This document shows positions 8,770-17,686 of a stretch of DNA of 64,000 nucleotides, piece by piece. A program made the position numbers and the translations under genes. The stretch is taken from contig NZ_JAHUXA010000001.1 in NCBI RefSeq assembly GCF_019218745.1, positions 806,001 through 870,000 on the forward strand, read 5' to 3'. The notes beneath the pieces are model-generated. The model ran no database searches, had not been told where the DNA came from, and was given only the letters and a program-made list of their open reading frames with translations. Positions within the stretch are counted from its first letter, which is position 1. Each line of letters begins with the position of its first letter. The stretch comes from Enterobacter sp. ENT03 (GTDB taxonomy: Bacteria; Pseudomonadota; Gammaproteobacteria; Enterobacterales; Enterobacteriaceae).

Positions 8770-9693
8770 TTAGATGACGCTAAAAAGACTCAGCTCACTC
8801 ACTTTGGAGTAAGTTTTCATGGTCGCTTCCATCGCCATTTCCAGTCCGGTGAAGGTAATGCTGGCCGGGCCATAATCCAGATCGCCCAGTTGCCCAATCA
8901 GATCGGCATTAGAATCCGCAACGCCGGTCTGCGCCTCGCTCAACATGCTCATGGTATTTTGCCGCTCGCCGAGGCTGGCGATGGCGCTGTTAAGCGAATC
9001 GGCACTGTTATCAATCAGGTTGATGGCGCGGGTCATTTCATCCTGCATCGCCACCGGATCGACGGCCGGATCCTGCATCGCTTTGGCAAGATCATCCAGC
9101 GTGTTAAACATCTCCAGCCCCTGACCGAAAATCTCGCCCACCGACACATTGGTGTCCATGACCACGCCGTTTGATACCGTGGCGGTGCGGTGATTCATGT
9201 TGCCGTGGTAGACATACTCATCGCCTTCCCCGTCGCCGTCGGTGTCGTCATAGCTGATGGGCGGCGTGTCATTGATGGTGCCGCCGAAAATATAATGGCC
9301 GTCCTCATCCTGATAGTTGAGCGCCGCCACCATCGATTCGGTCATTGACTGGATCTCCTGGCCGTAGCTGGCCAGCGATTCCGCGGTATTGGTGCCGTTC
9401 GCCGCTTCCAGCAAATCGTCGCGGATCGCCAGCATACTGTTGTTAACGCCGTCGAGAACGCTCTCCTGCTGGCTCATGCTGGATGAGACAGTGTTGATAT
9501 TGCTCTGATACTGCTCAATGGCGCTCTGCTGGCGATCGAGCTGGGTGATCCGCGCCGCGGCAATGGGATCGTCCGATGGCAAAAGAATGCGTTGCCCGGT
9601 CGCCATCTGCGTCACCACATGTTCCATCTGCGCCGACAGGTTCGTGAAGCGGGTGGTCATGGTGCTGTAGGATTGTTGAGTGCTTACGCGCAT
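8770..9693 (-). CDS. flgL: Lateral flagellar hook-filament junction protein FlgL (LfgL)
   Basis: Second hook-filament junction protein (HAP3) of 307 aa, exported through the hollow rod and hook. The N-terminal helix MRVSTQQSYSTMTTRFTNLS and the motif TGQRILLPSDDPIAAARI (about 33-50) are the flagellin/FlgL signature. The C-terminal helix (about 245-307) pairs with it. The central segment is acidic (DDTDGDGEGDEY). The product has the usual FlgL length. It follows flgK by 19 bases and precedes lafW. Confidence 0.93.
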   Translation of the reverse strand: MRVSTQQSYSTMTTRFTNLSAQMEHVVTQMATGQRILLPSDDPIAAARITQLDRQQSAIEQYQSNINTVSSSMSQQESVLDGVNNSMLAIRDDLLEAANGTNTAESLASYGQEIQSMTESMVAALNYQDEDGHYIFGGTINDTPPISYDDTDGDGEGDEYVYHGNMNHRTATVSNGVVMDTNVSVGEIFGQGLEMFNTLDDLAKAMQDPAVDPVAMQDEMTRAINLIDNSADSLNSAIASLGERQNTMSMLSEAQTGVADSNADLIGQLGDLDYGPASITFTGLEMAMEATMKTYSKVSELSLFSVI

Positions 9694-9712
9694 GGGTCTG
9701 TTTTCCGGTTAA

Positions 9713-11086
9713 TCAGAAGATTTCCAGCATGGAATCAAAAATTTCCGCGCCGGTAGAAATCACTTTCAGGTTGGCCTGATAAATCTGCGTATAGGTGATG
9801 AGATTGACGGCTTCTTCGTCCATGCTCACCCCGCTGACGCTCATCTGCTGGTTTTGCGCTTCGTTGTAGACGTTGCTGGCAGATTGCGCTTCCGTCTGAT
9901 TCTGGCGGCTGTAAATGCCGATATTGCTGATCAGCGTCGAACAGGCATTGCCGACGGTGACGCAGCCGAGGCCGGCAATGTCCATCGGCTCGGTCGAAAT
10001 ATCGATCAGCGCCTGTAAGTTATCGCTGTTGCCGGATTCGTCCGGGGAACTAGAGAACGCCAGCTCGTCCTCCGTGATGTCCGGGTTCACCAGCAGCGGG
10101 CCGTCGGGGCTGGTGGGATCGTAAATAAACAGCGGCGCGCCAGGGTTGCCGTTGAGATCGTAGCCCGCCGCCAGCTGGCCGTTGACCGCGTTCGTAAACT
10201 GTTCAGCGATGCTGTTAATTGAGGCGGTCATTGGATCCAGCACGTCACTCTGGTAGGTAAACAGCGCCCCCAGCGAGCCGCCGGTCTCTTCGCTCATGGT
10301 GTAGGTGGTGCCCGCAAAGCTCAGTTCCATGCTGGGGGAGCCATCGGCAGTGCTGCTCATGGCGATGGTCGAATAGTCCTGACCGCTGACCAGCGGCTGG
10401 CCATTCGGCAGGGAAATATTGTAATTACCCCGGTCGTCGATCTGCACCTGCACATCCACCATGCCGCTTAACTGCTGCACCATCTGATCGCGGGCGTCGT
10501 ACAGCGCCGCAGCGTTATCGCCGTTGGCTTCCGCTTCGGCGATCTGCTGGTTATAGCCAGCGATACCGGCGGTCAGGCTGTTGATCTGCGAAATGGTCGC
10601 CTGCTCCTGGCTGACCAGTTCATCGCTCTGGGACTGGATGTAGTCGCAGGTATTGTTAAAACGCAGCGCCAGCGCACTGGATTCGCTGATCACCTGCTGG
10701 CGCAGGGCGGAGTCGTCCGGGTTGGCCGACGCCTCATTGAGCGCGGCAAAAAAGTTATCAAAACCGGCACTCAGGCTACTGTTGGGATCGCTTAACACGG
10801 TTTCCAGCTGCGTCAGATACTGCTGCTGGGTGCTGTAAAAGCCGTTGTCGCTGGCGGCATACCACACCTGATTCACCAGATACTGATTCGAGACGCGGCA
10901 GATGCTGTCCACCTGTACACCGTTGCCCGCGCTGTTGGCCGCCCCGCCACTCGCGCCGATGGTGCTGGTCATCGCCATCTGCCGGGTATAGCCCGGCGTC
11001 ATGGCGTTGGCCGTATTCTGCGCCGTGACGTTCAGCTGCACCTGGGCGGCAGACGCCCCGCTGTAACCAATATTAATCATGTCCAT
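9713..11086 (-). CDS. flgK: Lateral flagellar hook-associated protein FlgK (LfgK)
   Basis: First hook-filament junction protein (HAP1) of 457 aa, shorter than Salmonella FlgK (about 550). The N-terminal signature INIGYSGASAAQVQLNVTAQ followed by NTANAMTPGYTRQ (residues about 4-36) and the C-terminal helix GVSMDEEAVNLITYTQIYQA...ISTGAEIFDSMLEIF are typical of FlgK. The missing length falls in the variable surface domain. No signal peptide is present. The start has a weak upstream purine stretch, but MDMINIGYSG is the conserved beginning. It lies between flgJ and flgL. Confidence 0.94.
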   Translation of the reverse strand: MDMINIGYSGASAAQVQLNVTAQNTANAMTPGYTRQMAMTSTIGASGGAANSAGNGVQVDSICRVSNQYLVNQVWYAASDNGFYSTQQQYLTQLETVLSDPNSSLSAGFDNFFAALNEASANPDDSALRQQVISESSALALRFNNTCDYIQSQSDELVSQEQATISQINSLTAGIAGYNQQIAEAEANGDNAAALYDARDQMVQQLSGMVDVQVQIDDRGNYNISLPNGQPLVSGQDYSTIAMSSTADGSPSMELSFAGTTYTMSEETGGSLGALFTYQSDVLDPMTASINSIAEQFTNAVNGQLAAGYDLNGNPGAPLFIYDPTSPDGPLLVNPDITEDELAFSSSPDESGNSDNLQALIDISTEPMDIAGLGCVTVGNACSTLISNIGIYSRQNQTEAQSASNVYNEAQNQQMSVSGVSMDEEAVNLITYTQIYQANLKVISTGAEIFDSMLEIF

Positions 11087-11169
11087 CTGGTACTCCTCGT
11101 CGGGTCAGGCCCGGCTAAAAAATTCACCTTTGAGAGGTAAAGCGACCGGGCCGCGCCGTTTCTTAAACG

Positions 11170-11478
11170 TTAATCGTGATGCGGTGTCGACAACTGCCTG
11201 ACCAGCATTTCGGCGATGCCGATCCCCTGGTGTTTCGTCAGCTCATCGCACAGGGCGTCGTCGTAAAAACCCTGCATCATGCGTACCGACTCGCTGTTAA
11301 ACGGATTGTCTTTCGAATCGAACAGTTCATTCACTTTGCGCATCTCTTTCATCAGGCTGCGCATGAAAATCGCCTCAAACTGCGATGCCGCTTTTTGCAC
11401 ATCACTGGCGCGCACGGCGGCGGCATCCGGTTTTTCGGGGGTCCGTAGCGCCCCGCTTAACGCGGCGAGTTTATTCAT
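11170..11478 (-). CDS. flgJ: Lateral flagellar rod-capping protein FlgJ (LfgJ), no hydrolase domain
   Basis: A 102-aa protein corresponding only to the N-terminal rod-cap domain of FlgJ; Salmonella FlgJ is 316 aa. The hallmark ASQFEAIFMRSLMKEMRKVN lies at about 31-50, followed by MMQGFYDDALCDELTKHQGIGIAEML. The C-terminal peptidoglycan hydrolase domain of Salmonella-type FlgJ is absent. A normal stop codon and an 83-base gap precede flgK, with no remnant of the lost domain. Single-domain FlgJ is known from several flagellar systems, which then need a separate cell-wall hydrolase. Its start abuts the flgI stop. Confidence 0.92.
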   Translation of the reverse strand: MNKLAALSGALRTPEKPDAAAVRASDVQKAASQFEAIFMRSLMKEMRKVNELFDSKDNPFNSESVRMMQGFYDDALCDELTKHQGIGIAEMLVRQLSTPHHD

Positions 11479-12603
11479 TTAGATCACCTCCAGATCGGCA
11501 TCCAGCGCCCCGGCTTCATGCAGCGCCTGCAAAATCGACATCACATCGTCCGGCGACGCGCCGAGGCCATTAAGCACGCTGACCAGCGTTTTCAGACTGG
11601 TGGACTCCGGCAGGGCGATCATCTGTGGACGCGCATGATCAACATTCACATTGCTGTCCGGCGATGCCACGGTGCGGCCACCGCCAAAGGCGTTCGGCTG
11701 GCTGACGCGGGTGGTTTCGGAAATCGACACCGTGAGATTTCCGTGAGACACCGCCGCCGCATGCAGCGCCACGCCGTCACCCATCACCACTGTGCCGGTA
11801 CGGGCGTTAAACACCACTTTGGCGCGCACCCGCTCCGCCTGCACCTGCACATCTTCCAGCTGCGACATAAACGCCACCCGCGAACCGGCATCGGTAGGGG
11901 CGATGACTTCAACGTTAGTGGAGCTTTTCGCCGTCGCCCGACCGCCGCCAAAGGCGTTATTGATCGCCGCAGCAATGTTATTGGCATCTTTAAAGCTTGG
12001 CCGCTTGAGGTTGAGCATCACCGCATTGCTCATGCCGAAATCACTGGGGATTTCCCGCTCCACCGAGGCGCCGTTCGGGATGCGCCCGCTGGTCGGCGTA
12101 TTGACCGTAACGCTGGATCCGCTGGCCCCGCTGGCGTTCATGCCGCCGACCACCACGCTGCCCTGCGCCAGCGCATACACCTCGCCGTCCGCGCCGTGCA
12201 GCTGCGTCAGTAGCAGCGTGCCACCGCGCAGGCTTTTTGCATCGCCAATAGACGACACCGTGACATCAATATTCTGCCCGCGCGCATACATCGGCGGCAG
12301 CGTGGCGCTGACCGCCACGGCGGCGACGTTTTTCACCTTTGGATCGATTTTCGACGGCAGCTGCACGCCGAACTGGCGCAGCATATTGGTGATGGTTTGA
12401 TTGGTGAACTTCACCTGATTTTTATCGCCGGTGCCGTCAAGACCCACCACCAGGCTATAGCCGATAAGCTGGTTGCCGCGCACGCCCTGAATATCCACCA
12501 GCGACTCCAGCGACTGGGCCTGCGCGGTAAACCGCGCCAGCAACAGGGCGATCAGCAGTAAAGCGCGACCATAAAAACGGCCACGTCCTGTAAAACAATG
12601 CAT
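11479..12603 (-). CDS. flgI: Lateral flagellar P-ring protein FlgI (LfgI)
   Basis: Periplasmic subunit of the peptidoglycan-level P ring that acts as a bushing for the rod. Length is 374 aa, near the usual 365. A signal peptide occupies about 1-29 (hydrophobic [12 protein letters not shown], cleavage near AQA). The mature start [31 protein letters not shown] is strongly conserved in FlgI. The C-terminus [38 protein letters not shown] is also typical. It starts 13 bases after flgH and abuts flgJ. Confidence 0.97.
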   Translation of the reverse strand: MHCFTGRGRFYGRALLLIALLLARFTAQAQSLESLVDIQGVRGNQLIGYSLVVGLDGTGDKNQVKFTNQTITNMLRQFGVQLPSKIDPKVKNVAAVAVSATLPPMYARGQNIDVTVSSIGDAKSLRGGTLLLTQLHGADGEVYALAQGSVVVGGMNASGASGSSVTVNTPTSGRIPNGASVEREIPSDFGMSNAVMLNLKRPSFKDANNIAAAINNAFGGGRATAKSSTNVEVIAPTDAGSRVAFMSQLEDVQVQAERVRAKVVFNARTGTVVMGDGVALHAAAVSHGNLTVSISETTRVSQPNAFGGGRTVASPDSNVNVDHARPQMIALPESTSLKTLVSVLNGLGASPDDVMSILQALHEAGALDADLEVI

Positions 12604-12616
12604 AAAAAACTCCGGG

Positions 12617-13282
12617 TTACAGCGGGAACAGGGGGTGGTTGAACAGCCGCGTCAGCCAGCCTGCGGCATTGGCATCGCTGAGCGCCCCGCGCCCGGCGTA
12701 GGAAATGCGTGCGTTGCCAATACGCTGTGAGGACACGGTGTTGTCGTTCTGCACATCGTCGGCACGCACCAGACCGCTGAGGCGGATATATTCATCGCCC
12801 TGATTGAGGGTGAGCCACTTCTCGCCGCGGATCTCCATCACGCCATTTGGCAAAACCTGATGAACCGACACGGTGATCGAACCGTGCAGACTGTTTTGCT
12901 GCTGCGAACTGGCTCCGCCGTCAAAGCTACGGTCAGCGTCAGCAGAGGTTTCCAGATTGTCTTTGGTTTTGCCAAAAATCGTGGGGGCGGCCATGTTAAT
13001 ACTGCTGCTTTTGTCGAAATTAGTTTTCGCCTGTTTGCTCGACTGGGTGGATTCGTCGAGGATCACCGTCAGAATATCGCCCACCCGATAGGCGCGCCGA
13101 TCGGCGGTCAGCGACCAGTTATACCCCGCCTGAAACACCCCACCCGCGCGCCCTTCCGGCGTCGGAGGCGCTGCCGCGGTGGGCGGCGCAAACGCGGCAT
13201 CGTCTTTATTGACCAGCATCGCCTGCGACTCGCAGCCGCTTAACAGCGGCAATGCCATGATTAACCACAAATATTTTTTCAC
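12617..13282 (-). CDS. flgH: Lateral flagellar L-ring lipoprotein FlgH (LfgH)
   Basis: Outer-membrane L-ring subunit of 221 aa. The N-terminus is a lipoprotein signal with a lipobox ending LLSGC, so the lipidated cysteine is C17. The family motifs [15 protein letters not shown]-like (here [21 protein letters not shown]) and [28 protein letters not shown] are clear. A Pro/Ala-rich stretch (about 30-48) links lipid anchor and ring domain. It lies between flgG (50-base gap) and flgI. Confidence 0.97.
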   Translation of the reverse strand: MKKYLWLIMALPLLSGCESQAMLVNKDDAAFAPPTAAAPPTPEGRAGGVFQAGYNWSLTADRRAYRVGDILTVILDESTQSSKQAKTNFDKSSSINMAAPTIFGKTKDNLETSADADRSFDGGASSQQQNSLHGSITVSVHQVLPNGVMEIRGEKWLTLNQGDEYIRLSGLVRADDVQNDNTVSSQRIGNARISYAGRGALSDANAAGWLTRLFNHPLFPL

Positions 13283-13332
13283 TGTCTTTCCTGTTACTTC
13301 ACTCTGGCCGCGCGGTACGCGGCCCGTTAGCC

Positions 13333-14118
13333 CTACAAGTTCTGATTGATGTACTGCAACATCTCATCGGCGGCGGTGACCATTTTGGCGTTCATCTCAT
13401 AGGCGCGCTGTACGGTGATCATCGCCACCATTTCGTTAACGATGTCGACGTTGGAGCCTTCCAGCGCCCCGGCTTTCAGCGTGCCGAGCGCCTCTTCTCC
13501 CGGCGTGCCCTCCGTCGGCTGACCGCTGGCGGCGGTTTCCAGATAGAGGTTGTCCCCTTCCGCCATCAGCCCCGCCGGATTGGTGAAATTCACCAGCGTG
13601 ATCTGCCCAAGCTCGGTGGCTTCGGCGTCCCCCGGCATCATCGCCATCACCGTGCCGTCTTCGGCGATGGTGATGTCAGTGGCATTGGCGGGCACGTCGA
13701 TTTCCGGCTGGATCGGCAGCCCCTGCGCGTTGGTCAGCACGCCGTCGGCGTTAACCTGCAAATTACCGTCGCGGCTGTAGGCGCTGTCGCCGTTGGCTTT
13801 CTGCACCTGGAAAAATCCCTGCCCCATAATGGCGACGTCCAGCGGGTTTTCCGTGGTCTGAATATTGCCTTCGGTGAAGGTTTTCTGCGTGCCGACCACG
13901 CGCACGCCGCTGCCGAACTGAATACCCGTCGGCGCAACGTTGTTCTGATCGAGCATCGCCCCCGGCGCGCGCTGATTCTGATAGAACAGATCCTGAAACA
14001 TCACCCGGTCGCGCTTAAACCCGTTGGTGTTAACGTTGGCAATGTTGTTGGCGATAGCGCTCATTTCGGCGTCTTCCGCCGACAGACCGGTTTTACTGAT
14101 CCATAAAGCTGCGTTCAT
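13333..14118 (-). CDS. flgG: Lateral flagellar distal rod protein FlgG (LfgG)
   Basis: Distal rod subunit of 261 aa (Salmonella 260). The N-terminal axial motif SAIANNIANVNTNGFKRDRV (about 21-40) and the C-terminal motif GSNVDIVNEMVAMITVQRAYEMNAKMV...DEMLQYINQNL are diagnostic. It is exported by the flagellar type III apparatus and so has no signal peptide. It follows flgF by 24 bases on the same strand. Confidence 0.97.
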   Translation of the reverse strand: MNAALWISKTGLSAEDAEMSAIANNIANVNTNGFKRDRVMFQDLFYQNQRAPGAMLDQNNVAPTGIQFGSGVRVVGTQKTFTEGNIQTTENPLDVAIMGQGFFQVQKANGDSAYSRDGNLQVNADGVLTNAQGLPIQPEIDVPANATDITIAEDGTVMAMMPGDAEATELGQITLVNFTNPAGLMAEGDNLYLETAASGQPTEGTPGEEALGTLKAGALEGSNVDIVNEMVAMITVQRAYEMNAKMVTAADEMLQYINQNL

Positions 14119-14142
14119 TTTTTATCCTGATTACGCGGCCCC

Positions 14143-14880
14143 TCAGGAGCCACGGAGTAAACGGTTGCCGGATTCGCTCAGTTCTTCCGCCGCCTTCATC
14201 ATTTTGATTTGCGCTTCGAACTGACGGTTTAACGACACGGAAGCCAGCATTTCCGAGATAGCGGAGACATTACTGCCCTCCAGAAAGCCGCCGCTGACCT
14301 TGATGTTTTCATCAGGCGCCGCAGGCTGGCCGTCGCGGGTGATCATCATGCCGCGCGCGTTCTTGCTGAGGTTGTTTTGCGCAATCGTCACCAGCTTCAG
14401 ACGGTCAATATCCATGGTGGCGGTGACATCGCCATCGTCCGGGGTGATCGACAAGGTGCCGTCGCTGCCAAACGACGCCATGGCATTCGGCGGCAGCACA
14501 ATCGGGCCGCCATCGCCGAGCACCGGATGCCCGTCGATGGTCAGTTCCCCCTGATCGTTCTGCTGAATATTGCCGTTGCGGGTGTAAACCTCCTGGCCGT
14601 CGTCATCCAGTACGGCGATAAACCCCTCGCCCTGAATAGCCACGTCCAGCGGTCGCCCGGTTTCCTGCGCATCGGCGGTGGCGCTGTTTACCCCGCCTGC
14701 CGTCTCCTCGCTCAGCACCCGCGTGGCAAAGCCACCACCGGTGACCGGCAGGCTTTGCGACAGCTCCAGATCGGCGCGAAAACCGTTGGTGTTGGCGTTT
14801 GCCAGGTTATTGGCGCTGATCTGCTGCCCCTGCAACGCATGGGTTGCTCCGCTCATGGCGGTGAAAAGTAAACGGTCCAT
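14143..14880 (-). CDS. flgF: Lateral flagellar proximal rod protein FlgF (LfgF)
   Basis: Proximal rod subunit of 245 aa (Salmonella 251). The N-terminus MDRLLFTAMSGATHALQGQQ followed by ISANNLANANTNGFRADLE and the C-terminal GGFLEGSNVSAISEMLASVSLNRQFEAQIKMM are typical of FlgF. The central segment has GEGFIAVLDDDGQEVYTRNG, shared with FlgG and FlgE. It starts 3 bases before the end of the intergenic gap to flgE, implying tight translational coupling. Confidence 0.96.
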   Translation of the reverse strand: MDRLLFTAMSGATHALQGQQISANNLANANTNGFRADLELSQSLPVTGGGFATRVLSEETAGGVNSATADAQETGRPLDVAIQGEGFIAVLDDDGQEVYTRNGNIQQNDQGELTIDGHPVLGDGGPIVLPPNAMASFGSDGTLSITPDDGDVTATMDIDRLKLVTIAQNNLSKNARGMMITRDGQPAAPDENIKVSGGFLEGSNVSAISEMLASVSLNRQFEAQIKMMKAAEELSESGNRLLRGS

Positions 14881-14883
14881 GTC

Positions 14884-16077
14884 TTACATCGCCTGGAACA
14901 GCGCCTGATCCAGCTGGGTGCTGGTGGAGATCACTTTGGTGTTGGCCTGGTAATTACGCTGCGCCGACATCAGTGCCACCAGCTCGCTGGTAATGTCGAC
15001 GTTAGAGTTTTCCAGCATCCCGGTGCTCAGAGTGCCGCAGGCGCCGGAGCCGGGAACGCCGAGCAGTGGCGTGCCGGACTCGCCGGTCTGTACCCAGGAG
15101 GTGCCGCTGACGGCTTCCAGCCCGTCTTCATTCGGGAAGGTCGCCAGCACCACCTGCCCCTGCAACATGCGCTCGCCGTTACTGTAGGTGGCGTAAACTT
15201 TGCCGTCGCTGTCCACCTGCACGCCGTTCTGTTCCGCCGAGGCGTAACCGTTGGCGCTGTTGGTGCTGACCGCAAATTCTGAGCCGAACTGGGTGCAACT
15301 GCTGTAATCCATCGTCATGGTGAGCGGATCGGCCCCCGGCACGTCAAAGCTCAGATCCACCGGCGTGGTCGGGCTGGTGAGCTGACCGGCGCTGTCAAAG
15401 GCCAGCTCGGTGGTGGTGCTTTGCGTTTCACCATCAAAGCTGTAATGCACCTGCCAGGTGTTATCGGCGGTTTTGGTGAAGTACTGGCTGACGGTGTGCT
15501 CGTTACCGAGCGAGTCATAGACCGTGGTGGTGTAAGTGTCGTTGTAAGACGCGGCATTGGTGGCATCGAACGGCATCGCGGCGGTGTCGATAGCCTCGTC
15601 GCTGGCGTCAAAGTTCGCGCCAAAACTCACGCCATCGGTGGCTTTCGCCGGAATATTGCCGGTCTGGATCTGCAAATCCGTCACGCTACCGGTTTGCAGC
15701 GTACCGCTGTCGTCAACCGGATAGCCCTGCAAATAGTCGCCGGAGGTGTTAACAAGGTAACCGTCTTTATCGGTGGTAAATGAACCGGCACGGGTATAGC
15801 AGACGTTGCCCGCGCTGTCGCAGGTGACGAAGAAGCCATCATTGTTGATCGCCAGATCCAGCGCGTTGCCGGTGGTGACCATCGAGCCACCACGGGAAAT
15901 GCTCTGCGCGGTACCGCTGACGCTGACGCCCATCGCCTGGCTGCCGGCATACATGGCCGAAAACTCGGTGGTCATCGATTTGTAGCCTACCGTACCGGCG
16001 TTGGCGATATTGTTACTGATGCCGTCCAGCTGTTCGTTAACCGCGTTCAGGCCGGTCGCTGCAATTTCGTAACTCAT
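14884..16077 (-). CDS. flgE: Lateral flagellar hook protein FlgE (LfgE)
   Basis: Hook subunit of 397 aa (Salmonella 403). The N-terminal segment GISNNIANAGTVGYKSMTTE (about 19-38) and the C-terminal ENSNVDITSELVALMSAQRNYQANTKVISTSTQLDQ are the family signatures. The middle carries the insert domain expected of hook proteins, rich in Thr/Asp. Several cysteines are present (for example VTCDSAGNVCYTRAG), which is uncommon in hook subunits. It follows flgD by 33 bases. Confidence 0.97.
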   Translation of the reverse strand: MSYEIAATGLNAVNEQLDGISNNIANAGTVGYKSMTTEFSAMYAGSQAMGVSVSGTAQSISRGGSMVTTGNALDLAINNDGFFVTCDSAGNVCYTRAGSFTTDKDGYLVNTSGDYLQGYPVDDSGTLQTGSVTDLQIQTGNIPAKATDGVSFGANFDASDEAIDTAAMPFDATNAASYNDTYTTTVYDSLGNEHTVSQYFTKTADNTWQVHYSFDGETQSTTTELAFDSAGQLTSPTTPVDLSFDVPGADPLTMTMDYSSCTQFGSEFAVSTNSANGYASAEQNGVQVDSDGKVYATYSNGERMLQGQVVLATFPNEDGLEAVSGTSWVQTGESGTPLLGVPGSGACGTLSTGMLENSNVDITSELVALMSAQRNYQANTKVISTSTQLDQALFQAM

Positions 16078-16110
16078 AAAATAGTCCTGTGATCCTTGTA
16101 ATCATTAAAA

Positions 16111-16815
16111 TCAAACGTTGTCAGCAGGCGCGCTATCATCGTGCACGCCGAACTGGCTGATCATGGTGAACGGCACTTCGCCAATCCCCGCGACGTTGAG
16201 CACCGGGGTACTGCCATCGAGCGGAATACGCACATCGTTAACCACGCCCGCCACTTCAACCGGCACTTCTTCTTCGCCGGTATTGGTGACCACAGATACC
16301 TCGTAATCACCGGGCGGAATGTCGTAATCTGCCGGATCAATATCAAAGCTCACCTGACCTGGCGACTGCGTACCCAGCGGCACCACGTAGTCATTCCCCA
16401 CGTCGTCGGTGAAGTGCAGATCAACGGTGGTACAGGCGTCATCAATGGTGACGCGGCCATGAATGGCGTTGTCGTCGACGCTGATGGTGGAGGTCTGCAC
16501 CATGATCGGATCGCCCACCAGATTGCCGAGCGCCATCACCTGGATATTGCTCATCAGCACTGAATTGGTGTTCATCTGTACCGACATCTCTTCCGACATC
16601 GCCACCTGCGCCATCGACGACAACTGGGTGATGTATTCGGTCGGATCGGTCGGGCTTGTCGGATCCTGGTTCTGGATCTCCGCCACCAGCAGGGTCAGAA
16701 AGGTGTCGGACATGGAGGTGCTGGTCGACGTCGTGGTGGCTGGCGCGCTGACCGTATTGCTGGCGCTGACCGGCGGGGCGCTGTTTACCGCACTGTTTAC
16801 CGCAGGCGTACTCAT
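16111..16815 (-). CDS. flgD: Lateral flagellar hook-capping protein FlgD (LfgD)
   Basis: Cap that directs hook assembly, 234 aa. After a Ser/Thr/Val-rich N-terminus (1-34), the motif FLTLLVAEIQNQDPTSPTDPTEYITQLSSMAQV (about 39-71) is diagnostic of FlgD. The C-terminal part is an Ig-like/FlgD domain with MVQTSTISVDDNAIHGRVTI and an acidic tail. The 4-base overlap with flgC indicates coupling. Confidence 0.95.
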   Translation of the reverse strand: MSTPAVNSAVNSAPPVSASNTVSAPATTTSTSTSMSDTFLTLLVAEIQNQDPTSPTDPTEYITQLSSMAQVAMSEEMSVQMNTNSVLMSNIQVMALGNLVGDPIMVQTSTISVDDNAIHGRVTIDDACTTVDLHFTDDVGNDYVVPLGTQSPGQVSFDIDPADYDIPPGDYEVSVVTNTGEEEVPVEVAGVVNDVRIPLDGSTPVLNVAGIGEVPFTMISQFGVHDDSAPADNV

Positions 16816-17243
16816 GCGTTTTCTCCCAGTCGCAGCAGGCTTTGCTGCATGCTTTTCACGTTATTGAGCACATCGACGTTGGTTTCAAAATCCCGCGACG
16901 CCGACATCATGTCTGCCATCTGTTCGACGACGTTGACGTCCGGATACCAGACGTAGCCGTCGCCGTCTGCCAGCGGATGATGCGGCTCATAGCGGCGTAC
17001 CGCCGTGCCGGTTTCCACCACGTCTTCCAGCCGCACGCTGGCACCGGTCATCTCATGATGCCCTGCCGCCAGCTGGCTGTTGTGGTAGACCGCCGCAAAC
17101 ACCGGGCTGCGGGCTTTGTAGGTTGCAGCCTCGCTGGCGGCGGGTGATTCGGCGTTGGCGATGTTGCTGGCGACGGTATTCAGACGCACCGTCTGGGCGC
17201 TCATCGCGGAACCCGAAATCTGATAAATGTCAGCAAAAGACAT
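16812..17243 (-). CDS. flgC: Lateral flagellar proximal rod protein FlgC (LfgC)
   Basis: Proximal rod subunit of 143 aa (Salmonella 134). SGSAMSAQTVRLNTVASNIANAES (about 10-33) and the C-terminal PDVNVVEQMADMMSASRDFETNVDVLNNVKSMQQSLLRLG are typical of FlgC. It starts 2 bases after flgB and overlaps flgD by 4 bases. Confidence 0.96.
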   Translation of the reverse strand: MSFADIYQISGSAMSAQTVRLNTVASNIANAESPAASEAATYKARSPVFAAVYHNSQLAAGHHEMTGASVRLEDVVETGTAVRRYEPHHPLADGDGYVWYPDVNVVEQMADMMSASRDFETNVDVLNNVKSMQQSLLRLGENA

Positions 17244-17245
17244 GT

Positions 17246-17593
17246 TTACTTCCCTTCAATAGCGGCTTTCAGGCCGCTGATTTGCAGATTTAAAAAGGTC
17301 AGGCTGCTCTGATAATCCATACTGTTTTGCGAAAACCGCGCCTGCTCCGCGTCCAGATCGACGGTATTACCGTCCTGGCTCGGTTGCAGGGGCACGCGGT
17401 ACATCGCCACCGCCCTTTCCGAAGGTTGGTGAAAATTTGCCCGTTGCATCTCGGCGGCAAAATCAATATCTTTAGCCTTGAAATTTGGCGTATCCACGTT
17501 TGCCAGGTTGGCGGTGATTAGCTCGGTCCTCTCAAGACGTAACGCCACTGCCTGCGGATGTACTCCAAACGCTTGCTGAAAACTGATCCCCAT
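17246..17593 (-). CDS. flgB: Lateral flagellar proximal rod protein FlgB (LfgB)
   Basis: First gene of the flgBCDEFGHIJKL-lafW operon, encoding a 115-aa proximal rod subunit. The conserved run ITANLANVDTPNFKAKDIDF (about 27-46) identifies it. The frame stays open for 17 further codons to 17644, but that longer start would lie within the sigma-54 promoter. The ATG at 17593 (MGISFQQAFGVH) gives the family length and has GGAG 12 bases upstream. C-terminal SLTFLNLQISGLKAAIEGK is typical. Confidence 0.95.
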   Translation of the reverse strand: MGISFQQAFGVHPQAVALRLERTELITANLANVDTPNFKAKDIDFAAEMQRANFHQPSERAVAMYRVPLQPSQDGNTVDLDAEQARFSQNSMDYQSSLTFLNLQISGLKAAIEGK

Positions 17594-17639
17594 TCTTCTG
17601 CAACACTCCTTCAATAAATTCTGACGTGCTGGCCCTTTA

Positions 17640-17655
17640 AGCAATTGGCGTGCCA
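17640..17655 (-). promoter_or_regulatory. Sigma-54 promoter for the flgB-lafW operon
   Basis: Read on the reverse strand the sequence is TGGCACGCCAATTGCT, a full match to the -24 (TGGCAC) and -12 (TTGCT) elements with the required spacing between GG and GC. The expected start point leaves a leader of about 35 bases before flgB. A sigma-54 activator, LafK, is encoded in the island. Confidence 0.9.
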
Positions 17656-17686
17656 GTTTTTTAACTTATTGAAAGGTAGAGTTTTT

